Positions 1 to 5,823 of a stretch of 40,665 nucleotides of DNA are shown piece after piece (positions within the stretch are counted from its first letter, which is position 1; every line of letters begins with the position of its first letter). The stretch covers positions 1 to 40,665 of the IMG/VR virus record IMGVR_UViG_3300013306_000009; one strand, written 5' to 3'. Source of the stretch: a virus. The notes beneath the pieces are model-generated. The model saw only the letters and a list, made by a program, of their open reading frames with translations, ran no database searches and had not been told where the DNA came from. The position numbers and the translations under genes were made by a program.

Positions 1-123
1 CCGCCCTCGAGGCGGACGATGGTGGTGTGCGCGACGCCGGCCAGCTTGGCCAGGTCGCGTTGCGAGAGCGCGCGGCGCGTGCGCAGCGTTTTGAGGTTGG
101 CCAGAGCGGGCACCGTTGTCACA
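1..123. repeat. terminal direct repeat, left copy
   Basis: The first 123 bases are identical to the last 123 bases of the window, both ending in ...gttgtcaca. This is what a circular molecule gives when a contig is written with its overlap. A true short terminal repeat of a linear virion genome would look the same. The repeat lies wholly inside the repressor coding frame, which argues for assembly overlap of a circle. Confidence 0.95.
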
Positions 124-170
124 GTAGCGCATGGTACGCCGGCGGTCGCGTCACGGACTTGTGCGAGCAT
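1..170 (-). CDS. XRE/Cro-C1 family repressor, N-terminal part (gene crosses the contig ends)
   Basis: This is the 5' part of the small HTH gene whose 3' part is at 40461-40665. Joining the ends through the 123-bp repeat gives an 83-residue protein starting at ATG 170-168 (MLAQVRDATAGVPC...). A later GTG at 122-120 is in the same frame and would give 67 residues. The ATG is preferred because a -10-like TATCAT lies six bases upstream, as expected for a leaderless message. The HTH signature (SQRDLAKLAGVAHTTIVRLE) is characteristic of lambda-Cro/XRE DNA-binding domains. It sits directly upstream of the serine integrase and divergently from the rightward operon at 229, the classical place for a lysogeny repressor. 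Function as repressor is inferred from family and position. Confidence 0.8.
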   Translation of the reverse strand, partial: MLAQVRDATAGVPCATVTTVPALANLKTLRTRRALSQRDLAKLAGVAHTTIVRLEG

Positions 171-176
171 GCCATG

Positions 177-182
177 ATGATA
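177..182 (-). promoter_or_regulatory. candidate -10 box for repressor/integrase transcript (leaderless)
   Basis: Read on the minus strand, TATCAT lies six bases before the ATG at 170-168, so transcription would begin at or next to the start codon. No convincing -35 box and no Shine-Dalgarno sequence are visible. This is inferred from motif and spacing only. Confidence 0.4.
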
Positions 183-191
183 GCACAGTGG

Positions 192-221
192 TTGCATGAC
201 GATGCGATGGTGAGGTATTAT
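192..221 (+). promoter_or_regulatory. candidate rightward promoter, leaderless for the gene at 229
   Basis: TTGCAT (192-197), an 18-bp spacer and TATTAT (216-221) resemble a sigma-70-type promoter. The -10 box ends seven bases before ATG 229, placing the predicted start of transcription at about 228. The first gene would then be leaderless; only a weak AGG is available as ribosome site. Near-repeats CATGATGAT (173-181) and CATGACGAT (195-203), 22 bp apart in the same gap, could be operator half-sites. Confidence 0.45.
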
Positions 222-228
222 TCCAGGC

Positions 229-609
229 ATGCAGAGCCTCAAGCTTCACGCTTACTTCACCTCCCCACACTTCAGCGACAGTCACGCGCCGACGCACTTC
301 GAGTTCCGCCAGGACTTCCCCACCATCGAAGCTGCAACCGCCTTCGTGGCGCAGTTCCCGAAGACGACCAAGATGTTCACGTTCACGGTCCACACAAGCG
401 AAGGCGGCAAGTACTACGGCGTCACCACCCGCGCGAACCTGACCAGCGACCGCAATAACGGCGGCGCCAATGAGACGGGGCTTCGCCGCTACCAGGCAGT
501 CATCAAGGCCGCCGCCAAGCTCGGCGTCGACATCATCTGCGTCCCCAATGCCGCAAACGCCTACGAGACGCGCGAAGCGTTCGAGCAGGCAATCGGAGCC
601 TCCCGATGA
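229..609 (+). CDS. hypothetical protein, first gene of rightward operon
   Basis: This encodes 126 residues of mixed alpha/beta character, beginning MQSLKLHAYFTSP. I do not recognise the family. It has no membrane segment, signal peptide or metal-binding cluster; the central part is rich in aromatic residues and threonine, and the C-terminal third (an ETGLRRYQAVIKAAAKLG stretch) looks helical. ATG 229 is chosen because the promoter-like box sits immediately before it. Its stop overlaps the next start (ATGATGG), so the two are probably translationally coupled. Being promoter-proximal and divergent from the repressor, it is a candidate immediate-early product, but no function can be assigned. 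Confidence 0.75.
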   Translation: MQSLKLHAYFTSPHFSDSHAPTHFEFRQDFPTIEAATAFVAQFPKTTKMFTFTVHTSEGGKYYGVTTRANLTSDRNNGGANETGLRRYQAVIKAAAKLGVDIICVPNAANAYETREAFEQAIGASR

Positions 610-854
610 TGGCAAAGCCCGCTTGCACCACCCCCGAGCTGCTCATCCTGCGCGGCGCGGACGTCGACGCCAGCCTCCCCCAGAACCAGGTCCTCGTCAC
701 TGGCAAGAAGATCGCCAAGAGCGACCGCTTCGGCCATCGCTACTTCCACACGCAGATCAAAGATGTCGCGACTGGCGTCGTCGCCAGCCACAGTCAATCG
801 ACCATCGCCGCCTACGCGCGCTGCTCCTGCGGTCGCGTCGCCTTCCATAAATAG
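606..854 (+). CDS. hypothetical small protein with C-terminal Cys pair
   Basis: This encodes 82 residues, starting at ATG 606, which overlaps the preceding stop by four bases. The C-terminus carries a CSCG element (ARCSCGRVAFHK) with a following histidine. It may be half of a metal site, but a complete four-ligand motif is not visible apart from a lone Cys near the N-terminus (PACTTPE). The middle contains a basic stretch (TGKKIAKSDRFGHRYFH). The family is not recognised. It lies in the operon of short genes 229-1892, and the reading frame shows the strong G/C bias at third positions seen in its neighbours. Confidence 0.7.
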   Translation: MMAKPACTTPELLILRGADVDASLPQNQVLVTGKKIAKSDRFGHRYFHTQIKDVATGVVASHSQSTIAAYARCSCGRVAFHK

Positions 855-863
855 GAGTCCCTC

Positions 864-1133
864 GTGAACTACACCCTCACCCTCACCGCTGACGAGCTGG
901 AACTCGTTACCCGCACCCTGCGCGCCGCCGTCCGCCCCGGCCAGGGCGTCGTACGCGACACCGAGATCGACCCGGTCTGGAGCCTGATCTCCCGCCTCGA
1001 GACGGCCAACCCCGACGGCGCCGTCCTCACGGAGTACGAGAAGACACGGCGCTTTCGCCAGGCAGCGCGCGAGCGCGAGGCTCGGCGTCGCCTCCTGGCG
1101 AATTACCCGAACGGATTCTTCGCCGACCGCTGA
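864..1133 (+). CDS. hypothetical small helical protein
   Basis: This encodes 89 residues from GTG 864. The start is supported by AGGAG at 854-858, five bases before the GTG, the first obvious Shine-Dalgarno in this operon. The N-terminus (MNYTLTLTADELELVTRTLRA) looks like a short beta strand followed by a helix, similar in layout to many small phage proteins with the pattern 'Ltl.eLe.i...L'. The C-terminal half is strongly basic and helical (RFRQAAREREARRRLLANYP). The stop TGA overlaps the next ATG (TGATGG). I do not recognise a specific family. Confidence 0.75.
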   Translation: MNYTLTLTADELELVTRTLRAAVRPGQGVVRDTEIDPVWSLISRLETANPDGAVLTEYEKTRRFRQAAREREARRRLLANYPNGFFADR

Positions 1134-1396
1134 TGGCCATCACGATCGCGGCTGACGACCCCCGCGGCCCGGCCGCGATCGCGCTGGTGGTCGAGGACAA
1201 GTGGACACGTCACTTCGACCTGGCCACCCGCCGCGTGTGCTTTGACATTCCGTCCTCGCGCCCCGGGCGCAACTACCGCACCACCGCCGACGGGTGCACC
1301 TGCTCCGACCTGAAATACCGCCCCTGGATCGTCTGCAAGCACATGCTGGCGGTCCGCCTGCAGCTCGAGCTCGACGCTGAGGAGTACGCATTCTGA
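1133..1396 (+). CDS. SWIM-type zinc-finger protein
   Basis: This encodes 87 residues. Residues near 55-69 read CTCSDLKYRPWIVCKHM, matching the CxCx(n)CxH pattern of the SWIM zinc finger, a domain found in MuDR transposases, SWI2/SNF2 proteins and many stand-alone phage or bacterial proteins that bind DNA or protein. The preceding YRTTADG strand is typical of the family. The start ATG overlaps the stop of the upstream gene, and the stop overlaps the next gene (TGATGAC). A role in nucleic-acid or host-protein binding is inferred from the domain; no catalytic domain is present. Confidence 0.8.
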   Translation: MAITIAADDPRGPAAIALVVEDKWTRHFDLATRRVCFDIPSSRPGRNYRTTADGCTCSDLKYRPWIVCKHMLAVRLQLELDAEEYAF

Positions 1397-1713
1397 TGAC
1401 ACTTGAAGGCACCGTCGAGTCGCGCAACGAGCGCGGCTTCAAGCTGAACGGCGACTGGCTGAACATCTCCAAGTTCCACGTCATCCACGACCTGCCCGCC
1501 GTCGGCGAGCAGGTCGCCGCCGAGGTCGACGGCAAAGGCTTTCTCAAGACCTGGTGGCGACTCCTGGACGACGAGCCAGCCGCGGCGCCCGCGAGCTCGC
1601 CGCGGCTCGAGGTCCTCAAACTGGCTGCGGGCTTCGCGGCCGGCCGCGAGGAGATCAAGTCCGCGGACGTGCTGCGCATCGCCGACTGCTGGCTCAAGTG
1701 GCTCGAGCAATGA
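1396..1713 (+). CDS. OB-fold-like protein with helical C-terminus
   Basis: This encodes 105 residues. The N-terminal ~55 residues (LEGTVESRNERGFKLNGDW, then HDLPAVGEQVAAEVDG) have the strand spacing and 'G-V-...-G-x-W-...-G-x-x-V' rhythm of a small OB fold. A proline/alanine linker follows. The C-terminal ~40 residues (around FAAGREEIKSADVLRIADC) form helices like those at the C-termini of several phage replication accessory proteins, where they often carry protein contacts. A single-strand DNA or RNA binding role is possible but inferred only from this layout. The stop overlaps the start of the membrane-protein gene. Confidence 0.65.
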   Translation: MTLEGTVESRNERGFKLNGDWLNISKFHVIHDLPAVGEQVAAEVDGKGFLKTWWRLLDDEPAAAPASSPRLEVLKLAAGFAAGREEIKSADVLRIADCWLKWLEQ

Positions 1714-1892
1714 AGCGCGTGCACGGAGTCTGGCCCCTGCTCATAGCAGGGGCCGTCGTCGTCCTTGGACTCTGGTGGGTGGGGATGACTTTGCTGCCCG
1801 CCCACGCGCCCTGGCTCCTGGTCTACGGTGCCTTCCTCTGGCCTATCGCTGCTGTGTCTGTAACGGCCACACTGCTCGGCCTCCAGGACTGA
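1710..1892 (+). CDS. small two-TM membrane protein
   Basis: This encodes 60 residues from ATG 1710, overlapping the previous stop by four bases. There are two hydrophobic segments, about residues 8-28 (WPLLIAGAVVVLGLWWVGM) and 33-56 (WLLVYGAFLWPIAAVSVTA), separated by a short PAHAP turn. The N-terminus is positively charged (MKRVHG), predicting a hairpin with both ends on the cytoplasmic side. It closes the first rightward operon and is followed by an intrinsic terminator. Holin-like or superinfection-exclusion roles are both possible; its distance from the endolysin makes the holin role less likely. Confidence 0.7.
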   Translation: MKRVHGVWPLLIAGAVVVLGLWWVGMTLLPAHAPWLLVYGAFLWPIAAVSVTATLLGLQD

Positions 1893-1941
1893 TTCGCCGA
1901 ACCGTCATAGAGCCTTTACACTTGCAGGATGTCGCCCAACT

Positions 1942-1977
1942 AAAAGGCCTCGGCGCCCAGCGCGCGAGGCCTTTTTT
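1942..1977 (+). terminator. Rho-independent terminator after the first rightward operon
   Basis: AAAAGGCCTCG (1942-1952), a GC-rich loop, then CGAGGCC followed by six T (1965-1977) form an 11-bp stem ending in a T-run. The A-run on the left also gives some terminator potential in the opposite direction. It lies 50 bp after the membrane-protein stop and before the ParB-like gene. Confidence 0.9.
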
Positions 1978-2014
1978 GGTAGGCGCCACACCTGGTTCGG
2001 AGGTGGAGCACCTA

Positions 2015-3196
2015 GTGGTCAGTGTAGCTTCAGAATTACCGCACATGGAGCGCGCGGTCCCGACACCCGGCAGTCGCTGGCTGCGAAAGAACGGCAAGCA
2101 TCGCGACGCGGAAGTGGAAGTCACCGACTCGAACGGGCTGAGTGTCTTCTTCAAAAACATCGGCGGCGGCGCGAACATGGGCAACCAGAAGGTTGACCCG
2201 AGCAAGGTCTACACGCTGCCGTACGAGACCTTCCTGCGCCAGTACGTCCAGGGCACCGTCGGCGTGCATGGCGGCGGCCGCGCGTTTCGCCAGGTAAACC
2301 TGCCCAAGCCGCCTGTCTACGAAGCGCCGCCGGCCAATGGCAAGGTGGCCAGCGCTGACGAGATCACATCATTCACCGAAGACGTCACGCCAGCGCAGGC
2401 GCAGGCCTGGCTCGACCGCGGCGGACACAACCGCGTGACGACCAGGAGTCGCGTCTTGCGCTACGCGCGGGTCATGGCCAGTGGGCGCTGGAAGTTGAAC
2501 GGCGAGGCCATCAAGCTCGACCGCAATGGGCTGATCATCGACGGCAAGCACCGCCTGCTGGCATGCGTCGAGTCCGGCGTCACCTTCCGCACCCTGGTCA
2601 TCCGCGGGCTCGAGCCGGAAGTCTTCAGCGTGCTGGACATCGGCAAGACCAGAACTGCGGGCGACATCATGGGCATCGCTGGCTACAAAGAGCGCTCGGC
2701 AATCGCCTCAGCCGCACGCGGGCTGGTGATCATCGAAGCTACCGGGCGGCTCGACCCGCCCACACGACGCGAGCTTGATCCACTGCTGACCCACGACGCG
2801 CTGCTGCACTACGTCCAGGAGCACCCTGAAGTGGTCGAGGGCGTCCAGCTAGCAGCCCGGGTCAGAAATACCGGCGGGCTCTCCGGCGGCGCGGGGTTGC
2901 TGGGCATCCTGTTCACGCTGCTGCTGCGCGTTGACCCCGCGGATACCGAAGAGTTTGCCGAGAAGCTCACAACCGGCGCCGACCTTGGCCAGGACAGTCC
3001 TATCTTGCGCTTCCGCAATCGACTGATTTCCGACAGTCGCATGTCCGGCGCCATAACCGTCCGCGAGCACTTGCTCGCGTTGGGGATCAAGGCGTGGAAT
3101 TTCTGGCGAGCTGGCGAAGAGATCCAGCAACTGACCTGGCACGCCGAGCGGACCACCGGTCGCCGCGGCGGCGAGGCCTTCCCGGTGCCGGCGTGA
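2015..3196 (+). CDS. ParB-like/DGQHR-domain phage protein
   Basis: This encodes 393 residues from GTG 2015, chosen because GGAGGTGGAG lies just upstream; ATG 2045 is an alternative. An N-terminal region of ~85 residues resembles a small beta-rich phage module. Around residue 176 it reads DGKHRLLACVESG, followed by DIGKTRTAGDIM. This DGxHR...G...(x)GxxRT..D pattern is shared by ParB/Srx-fold proteins common in phages and by DGQHR-domain proteins. The C-terminal ~150 residues are helical. In ParB relatives the fold binds CTP or cleaves DNA; no activity can be claimed here. It is transcribed rightward after the terminator, presumably from its own promoter, which I could not identify. Confidence 0.75.
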   Translation: MVSVASELPHMERAVPTPGSRWLRKNGKHRDAEVEVTDSNGLSVFFKNIGGGANMGNQKVDPSKVYTLPYETFLRQYVQGTVGVHGGGRAFRQVNLPKPPVYEAPPANGKVASADEITSFTEDVTPAQAQAWLDRGGHNRVTTRSRVLRYARVMASGRWKLNGEAIKLDRNGLIIDGKHRLLACVESGVTFRTLVIRGLEPEVFSVLDIGKTRTAGDIMGIAGYKERSAIASAARGLVIIEATGRLDPPTRRELDPLLTHDALLHYVQEHPEVVEGVQLAARVRNTGGLSGGAGLLGILFTLLLRVDPADTEEFAEKLTTGADLGQDSPILRFRNRLISDSRMSGAITVREHLLALGIKAWNFWRAGEEIQQLTWHAERTTGRRGGEAFPVPA

Positions 3197-3435
3197 GAAT
3201 CGTCGCCATGAACCGCACCGCCAGCATTGCCGAGGTGCTCACGCCGATCGTGTTGTGGGCGACCACCATCGTGATGATTGTCCACAACGAAAGCGCGCTC
3301 CCGGTTGCGCTCAGCGCCGGCAGTGCGGGCATGGTCTCAGGCGCGTACTTCGCGCGGTGGATCCACCGTCGCACCCAGGCTGAGCACGACGAGCGACTAC
3401 TCGATCAAATCCTCAACGAGCTCGAGACGCGATGA
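3193..3435 (+). CDS. small two-TM membrane protein
   Basis: This encodes 80 residues from GTG 3193, which overlaps the previous stop (GTGA); ATG 3208 gives 75 residues and is equally possible. Two hydrophobic segments (AEVLTPIVLWATTIVMIV and LPVALSAGSAGMVSGAYFA) are followed by a charged helical tail (RRTQAEHDERLLDQILNEL). Topology and tail resemble phage holin- or exclusion-type small membrane proteins, but it is far from the endolysin. Its stop overlaps the next gene's ATG by four bases. No family assignment. Confidence 0.65.
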   Translation: MRIVAMNRTASIAEVLTPIVLWATTIVMIVHNESALPVALSAGSAGMVSGAYFARWIHRRTQAEHDERLLDQILNELETR

Positions 3436-3671
3436 GACTCAAGTTACTGACGCTGGGCGTCGCCATCATCGTCGCGCTGGCATTCAGACTGATCGGCTTC
3501 CCAGACATCTCGCGCGTGGTCACGGCGTTCCTGACTGGCGCCGGCATCGTGAGCGGTGCCGTCGCTGGCGCCGTCGGCATCATCGTCGCCGTGCTGATCT
3601 GGTGGGCCGTCGCCTACTTCGTAGCGAAGCAACTCTCGAGGCGTGATGTTCAAGCGCCTGGAGGAAGCTAA
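3432..3671 (+). CDS. small hydrophobic membrane protein
   Basis: This encodes 79 residues. There are two strong hydrophobic segments, LLTLGVAIIVALAFRLIGF near the N-terminus and a long glycine/valine/isoleucine-rich stretch near residues 38-66 (AVGIIVAVLIWWAVAYF). The tail is short and polar. The start overlaps the upstream gene and the stop overlaps ATG 3671, so it belongs to the same transcript. With its neighbour it forms a pair of adjacent membrane proteins. A holin/antiholin-like or host-envelope role is conceivable but unsupported. Confidence 0.65.
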   Translation: MRLKLLTLGVAIIVALAFRLIGFPDISRVVTAFLTGAGIVSGAVAGAVGIIVAVLIWWAVAYFVAKQLSRRDVQAPGGS

Positions 3672-3865
3672 TGGTTAGCTCGACCAAGTGCCCCGAAACA
3701 AGCAAGCGTATCTATCGGTCCCACGATGAGATCGTCCGAGACTGTGGTGACCGCTTTGAGCCGTATATGTGCCCATTCTGCCGTTACTGGCACCGGACTA
3801 GGACTGACGCCGAACGGCGTGCGACACGGCTATTCGGAAGGAGCAGCGATGACTATCAAAGATGA
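3671..3865 (+). CDS. small zinc-ribbon-like protein
   Basis: This encodes 64 residues. The cysteines are arranged C(7)...C(25)...CPFCRYWH, where the CPxC-type knuckle and preceding cysteines could bind one zinc. This resembles the short zinc-ribbon 'converter' proteins often scattered in phage genomes; the pattern K-(R)-x-Y-x-S...D...C is typical of them. G+C is visibly lower here than in the neighbouring replication and virion genes, suggesting a more recent acquisition. The C-terminal end overlaps the start of the next gene. Confidence 0.65.
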   Translation: MVSSTKCPETSKRIYRSHDEIVRDCGDRFEPYMCPFCRYWHRTRTDAERRATRLFGRSSDDYQR

Positions 3866-4181
3866 ACCGTTCCGGGAGGCACTCGCGAAGAACGCTGATT
3901 CGGTGACTTACCGGCCACGCAATGTGCCCGAGTACTGGATGAATCTCGAACGCGAGAACAAAGAACTCCGCGCCGAGAACGAGCGGCTGCGGGCTGAGTT
4001 GGCACGCTGGAAACCATCGGAGTGCGGGAGGATCTATCCCGTGCCAGTGCCAGGCGAAGTAGTCAAGCACTGTACCCGAGAGGTAGACCACGATGGCCCC
4101 CACCAGACAGGTGACACGGTCTGGGGCTGGCTTGGCAACGATAAAAGATGGATAAGTCGACCAAGGACGATTCGGCACTGA
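3849..4181 (+). CDS. coiled-coil protein with C-terminal Cys/His cluster
   Basis: This encodes 110 residues from ATG 3849, preceded by GGAG at 3840-3843. A central heptad segment (ERENKELRAENERLRAELA) predicts a coiled coil, followed by a segment with C, H-C and D-H-D-G-P-H residues that may bind metal. This C...H-C...H-x(2)-H layout recurs in small actinophage proteins, where function is unknown. Part of the coiled-coil coding DNA is repeated exactly in the next gene. Codon and base use are less GC-rich than in the structural genes. Function unknown. Confidence 0.65.
   Translation: MTIKDEPFREALAKNADSVTYRPRNVPEYWMNLERENKELRAENERLRAELARWKPSECGRIYPVPVPGEVVKHCTREVDHDGPHQTGDTVWGWLGNDKRWISRPRTIRH
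3972..3995 (+). repeat. 24-bp direct repeat, copy 1 (coiled-coil coding)
   Basis: The 24-bp sequence encoding the AENERLRA core is found again, base for base, at 4334-4357 in the following gene. Identity at third codon positions suggests recent duplication or recombination rather than convergence. Confidence 0.85.
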
Positions 4182-4489
4182 GAGCCGCGCACATGGCACT
4201 GACTGAGCGCGCCCGCTCCGCTGAAGATGCCATCGAGCAGACGTGGCGGCCAGAAGTGAAAGCACTCCGCGCCGCACTAAACGAGGCCCTGGCGCAGAAC
4301 GAGCGATTCAACACTCGCTACAGGGACAGTGAGGCCGAGAACGAGCGGCTGCGGGCTCGGATCATCATGCTGCTGTGCTGCCACTACGACGAGCACGAGC
4401 ACCATGGGTCACCAACCTGCTTTGATATCCAGTCACCCACAGACGAATGGGAAACTGCGGCGCTGTTCCATGTTAGATGGACCGCTTGA
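4148..4489 (+). CDS. coiled-coil protein, partial paralogue of upstream gene
   Basis: This encodes 113 residues. The N-terminal two thirds are helical (ALRAAHMALTERARSAEDA; RDSEAENERLRARI), then CCHYDEHEHH...C provides a Cys/His-rich segment. The ENERLRA motif and a following metal-ligand-like region mirror the preceding gene, so the two may be diverged duplicates. The start ATG overlaps the end of that gene by 34 bases. It is the last rightward gene; the next gene converges on it across only 15 bp, with no hairpin visible between them. Confidence 0.65.
   Translation: MDKSTKDDSALRAAHMALTERARSAEDAIEQTWRPEVKALRAALNEALAQNERFNTRYRDSEAENERLRARIIMLLCCHYDEHEHHGSPTCFDIQSPTDEWETAALFHVRWTA
4334..4357 (+). 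repeat. 24-bp direct repeat, copy 2 (coiled-coil coding)
   Basis: This is an exact copy of 3972-3995, also in frame with the ENERLRA heptads of its own gene. Confidence 0.85.
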
Positions 4490-4504
4490 TAGAGCTAAGT
4501 GCCG

Positions 4505-4663
4505 TTAGAGCAGGTACGCCAGCGCGAGCCCTCCGATGAGCAGGCCGGTCTTGAGCTCCATCTGCCCAGTGGCCAGGAACACGACGTCGAGCACGAGCGC
4601 GAGGAGCGCGATGATTGCCCCGATCCACGAGCGAGCGATGGGGTAAGTGGGCAGTCCCTGCAT
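4505..4663 (-). CDS. small two-TM lysis-cassette protein (holin-like)
   Basis: This encodes 52 residues beginning MQGLPTYPIARSWIG. Two hydrophobic segments (IGAIIALLALVLDVVFLA, residues ~14-31, and TGLLIGGLALAYLL, ~39-52) are joined by a short polar turn. The start ATG overlaps the upstream stop (TAATG), so it is coupled to the preceding membrane-protein gene. As the last gene of the leftward late transcript and in the endolysin neighbourhood, a holin or antiholin is the natural guess, from topology and position only. Confidence 0.65.
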   Translation of the reverse strand: MQGLPTYPIARSWIGAIIALLALVLDVVFLATGQMELKTGLLIGGLALAYLL

Positions 4664-4881
4664 TAGCGATTCGTCTCCCTTCCAAAGATAAAGCCGACAG
4701 CTGAGCCGATGACCACGAGCGCAGCCTTGGCCGTCTCGTCAGTCGTCGGGCTCACCACGATCCACGTCATCGCCAGAATCAGCGTGATTGCGATGATCGC
4801 CATCGCGATCGTTTTGACCAGCTCGAGCTGACCGTCGCCAGCGGACCCATCGGGCTCTGGCATCAGCACCCACAATGCCAC
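4663..4881 (-). CDS. putative holin, two-TM
   Basis: This encodes up to 72 residues (MALWVLMPEPDG...; ATG for LMPEP is an internal alternative). Two transmembrane segments are clear: TIAMAIIAITLILAMTWIVV and AALVVIGSAVGFIFG, with a charged PTTDETAK loop and a short RETNR tail. It lies two genes after the C39-like endolysin, the usual place for a holin. The N-terminus overlaps a different frame that begins at 4963. If the two frames were joined by a +1 shift, the product would have three TM segments like a class I holin. Confidence 0.6.
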   Translation of the reverse strand: MALWVLMPEPDGSAGDGQLELVKTIAMAIIAITLILAMTWIVVSPTTDETAKAALVVIGSAVGFIFGRETNR

Positions 4882-4963
4882 CGACGAAGCCTGCGAAGGT
4901 GGGTAACCCGTGGTTGGTCAGCCAGTCGGCCAGCGCGAGCAGGCCGGTATTCGAGTCGCTCAC
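4739..4963 (-). CDS. overlapping small frame, possible holin N-terminus or separate protein
   Basis: This frame encodes 74 residues from GTG 4963, immediately after the endolysin stop. The first ~33 residues (SNTGLLALADWLTNHG, then LPTFAGFVGGIVG) look like a genuine helix plus membrane segment. The remainder, which overlaps the holin frame, is Arg/Asp-rich and looks like an out-of-frame translation. Either it is a real short protein with one TM and a basic tail, or the locus contains a frameshift (natural or from sequencing) joining its N-terminus to the holin. Confidence 0.4.
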   Translation of the reverse strand: MSDSNTGLLALADWLTNHGLPTFAGFVGGIVGADARARWVRWRRSARAGQNDRDGDHRNHADSGDDVDRGEPDD

Positions 4964-4966
4964 ACA

Positions 4967-5632
4967 TCACGCGTTGTCGAGCCACACGCACGAGAAGGGT
5001 CCGAGCTGGTTGAACTGCTCGCGTGTCAGCGTGTCATAGACGCCGCAGTAGCCAGGTGCGGAATTGGCGATGTTCAGTACCCCACCGCCGGCGCCGCGAA
5101 CCCCAATCCAGTGATACCAGGCGCCGCCTGAGGCCATCCCGGCGGTCTGGGAGTAGATCGCGTACGCCGAGTCGAAGCTCAGCCAGGACTGGTCGGAAGG
5201 GACCCCGTACTCAGCCAGGACACGCTGGAGCTGCGCGCCCGAGCCGTCCATCAGGCCGTATGTGGGGTTGATGTTCTGGGGCTGGCCGATTTCGGCGACA
5301 GCGCTCCACTCATCAGCGCCGGGGTTGACCTGAGTGGCCCGCTCGACCCAGGCCAAACTGCAAGCGGAGCAGGTCCACGACGCAGTCTGGCGCGGCATGG
5401 AGGTGTTCGGGTCGTAATTGCGCCACCAGTCGGGGCCGATGACCTCGCCGACCTCTGAGGTCAGCAGATAGTCAGCAACCGTCAGCGGTGCGAGTGTGGG
5501 ATTAATCGCCAGCAAGAACGCCTCGACACTCGGCGGCGCACCGCTCCACTGCCCCTGCAGCATGGCGACCAGCGTCTGAACGGTGAGCGCCTGCTGCGCC
5601 TGGAGCTGGGTGATGTCCGCCGCCGTGGTCAC
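4967..5632 (-). CDS. C39-like cysteine peptidase, probable endolysin
   Basis: This encodes 221 residues from GTG 5632, overlapping the previous stop (GTGA). Residues 1-55 are a Gln-rich helical module shared with the neighbouring gene. The C-terminal ~140 residues carry CSACSLAWVERA (Cys88/Cys91 as candidate nucleophile), AWYHWIGVRG (His174) and NIANSAPGY (Asn187/Asn190). This is the Cys-His-Asn/Asp order of papain-fold C39-like or bacteriocin-processing-like peptidases that also occur as phage lysins. It lies at the tail-fibre/holin junction of the late operon, which suits an endolysin cleaving peptidoglycan peptides. A tail-associated peptidase is the main alternative. Confidence 0.65.
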   Translation of the reverse strand: MTTAADITQLQAQQALTVQTLVAMLQGQWSGAPPSVEAFLLAINPTLAPLTVADYLLTSEVGEVIGPDWWRNYDPNTSMPRQTASWTCSACSLAWVERATQVNPGADEWSAVAEIGQPQNINPTYGLMDGSGAQLQRVLAEYGVPSDQSWLSFDSAYAIYSQTAGMASGGAWYHWIGVRGAGGGVLNIANSAPGYCGVYDTLTREQFNQLGPFSCVWLDNA

Positions 5633-5823
5633 GGCTGCTCGCTCTGCGTCACCGGCGGATCGCTGGTGATCATGCCCTGGAGCCCAGGGTCGATGGCGTA
5701 CAGGTACGCCTCGACGGAGCCGGCGCCCGTCCACTGGCCGGCAAGCGCGGCCACCAGGGCCTGGACCGTGAGCGCCTGTTGCTGCTGGAGCTGGGTAATC
5801 TGGGCCAGCTCTTCGTCAGTCAT
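5629..5823 (-). CDS. small protein homologous to the endolysin N-terminal module
   Basis: This encodes 64 residues from ATG 5823 (MTDEELAQITQLQQQQ). Its core aligns with residues 5-55 of the next protein: ITQLQxQQALTVQxLVA, then GQW(S/T)G, SVEA(F/Y)L, AI(N/D)P. It is therefore a free-standing copy of the endolysin's N-terminal module, produced by tandem duplication. The module is helical and could be a multimerisation or virion-docking domain. The start overlaps the upstream gene by eight bases, and the stop overlaps the endolysin GTG. Confidence 0.75.
   Translation of the reverse strand: MTDEELAQITQLQQQQALTVQALVAALAGQWTGAGSVEAYLYAIDPGLQGMITSDPPVTQSEQP

Noticed and set aside
1913-1941. Possible promoter TTTACA ... 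AACTAA before the terminator
   Set aside because: The -10 box is poor and a transcript would end at once in the terminator at 1942-1977. It could be a tiny RNA, but the evidence is too thin.
4473-4685. Leftward 70-codon frame overlapping the last membrane-protein gene
   Set aside because: It is very Arg/His/Pro-rich, while the frame at 4505-4663 gives a coherent two-TM protein coupled to the upstream stop.
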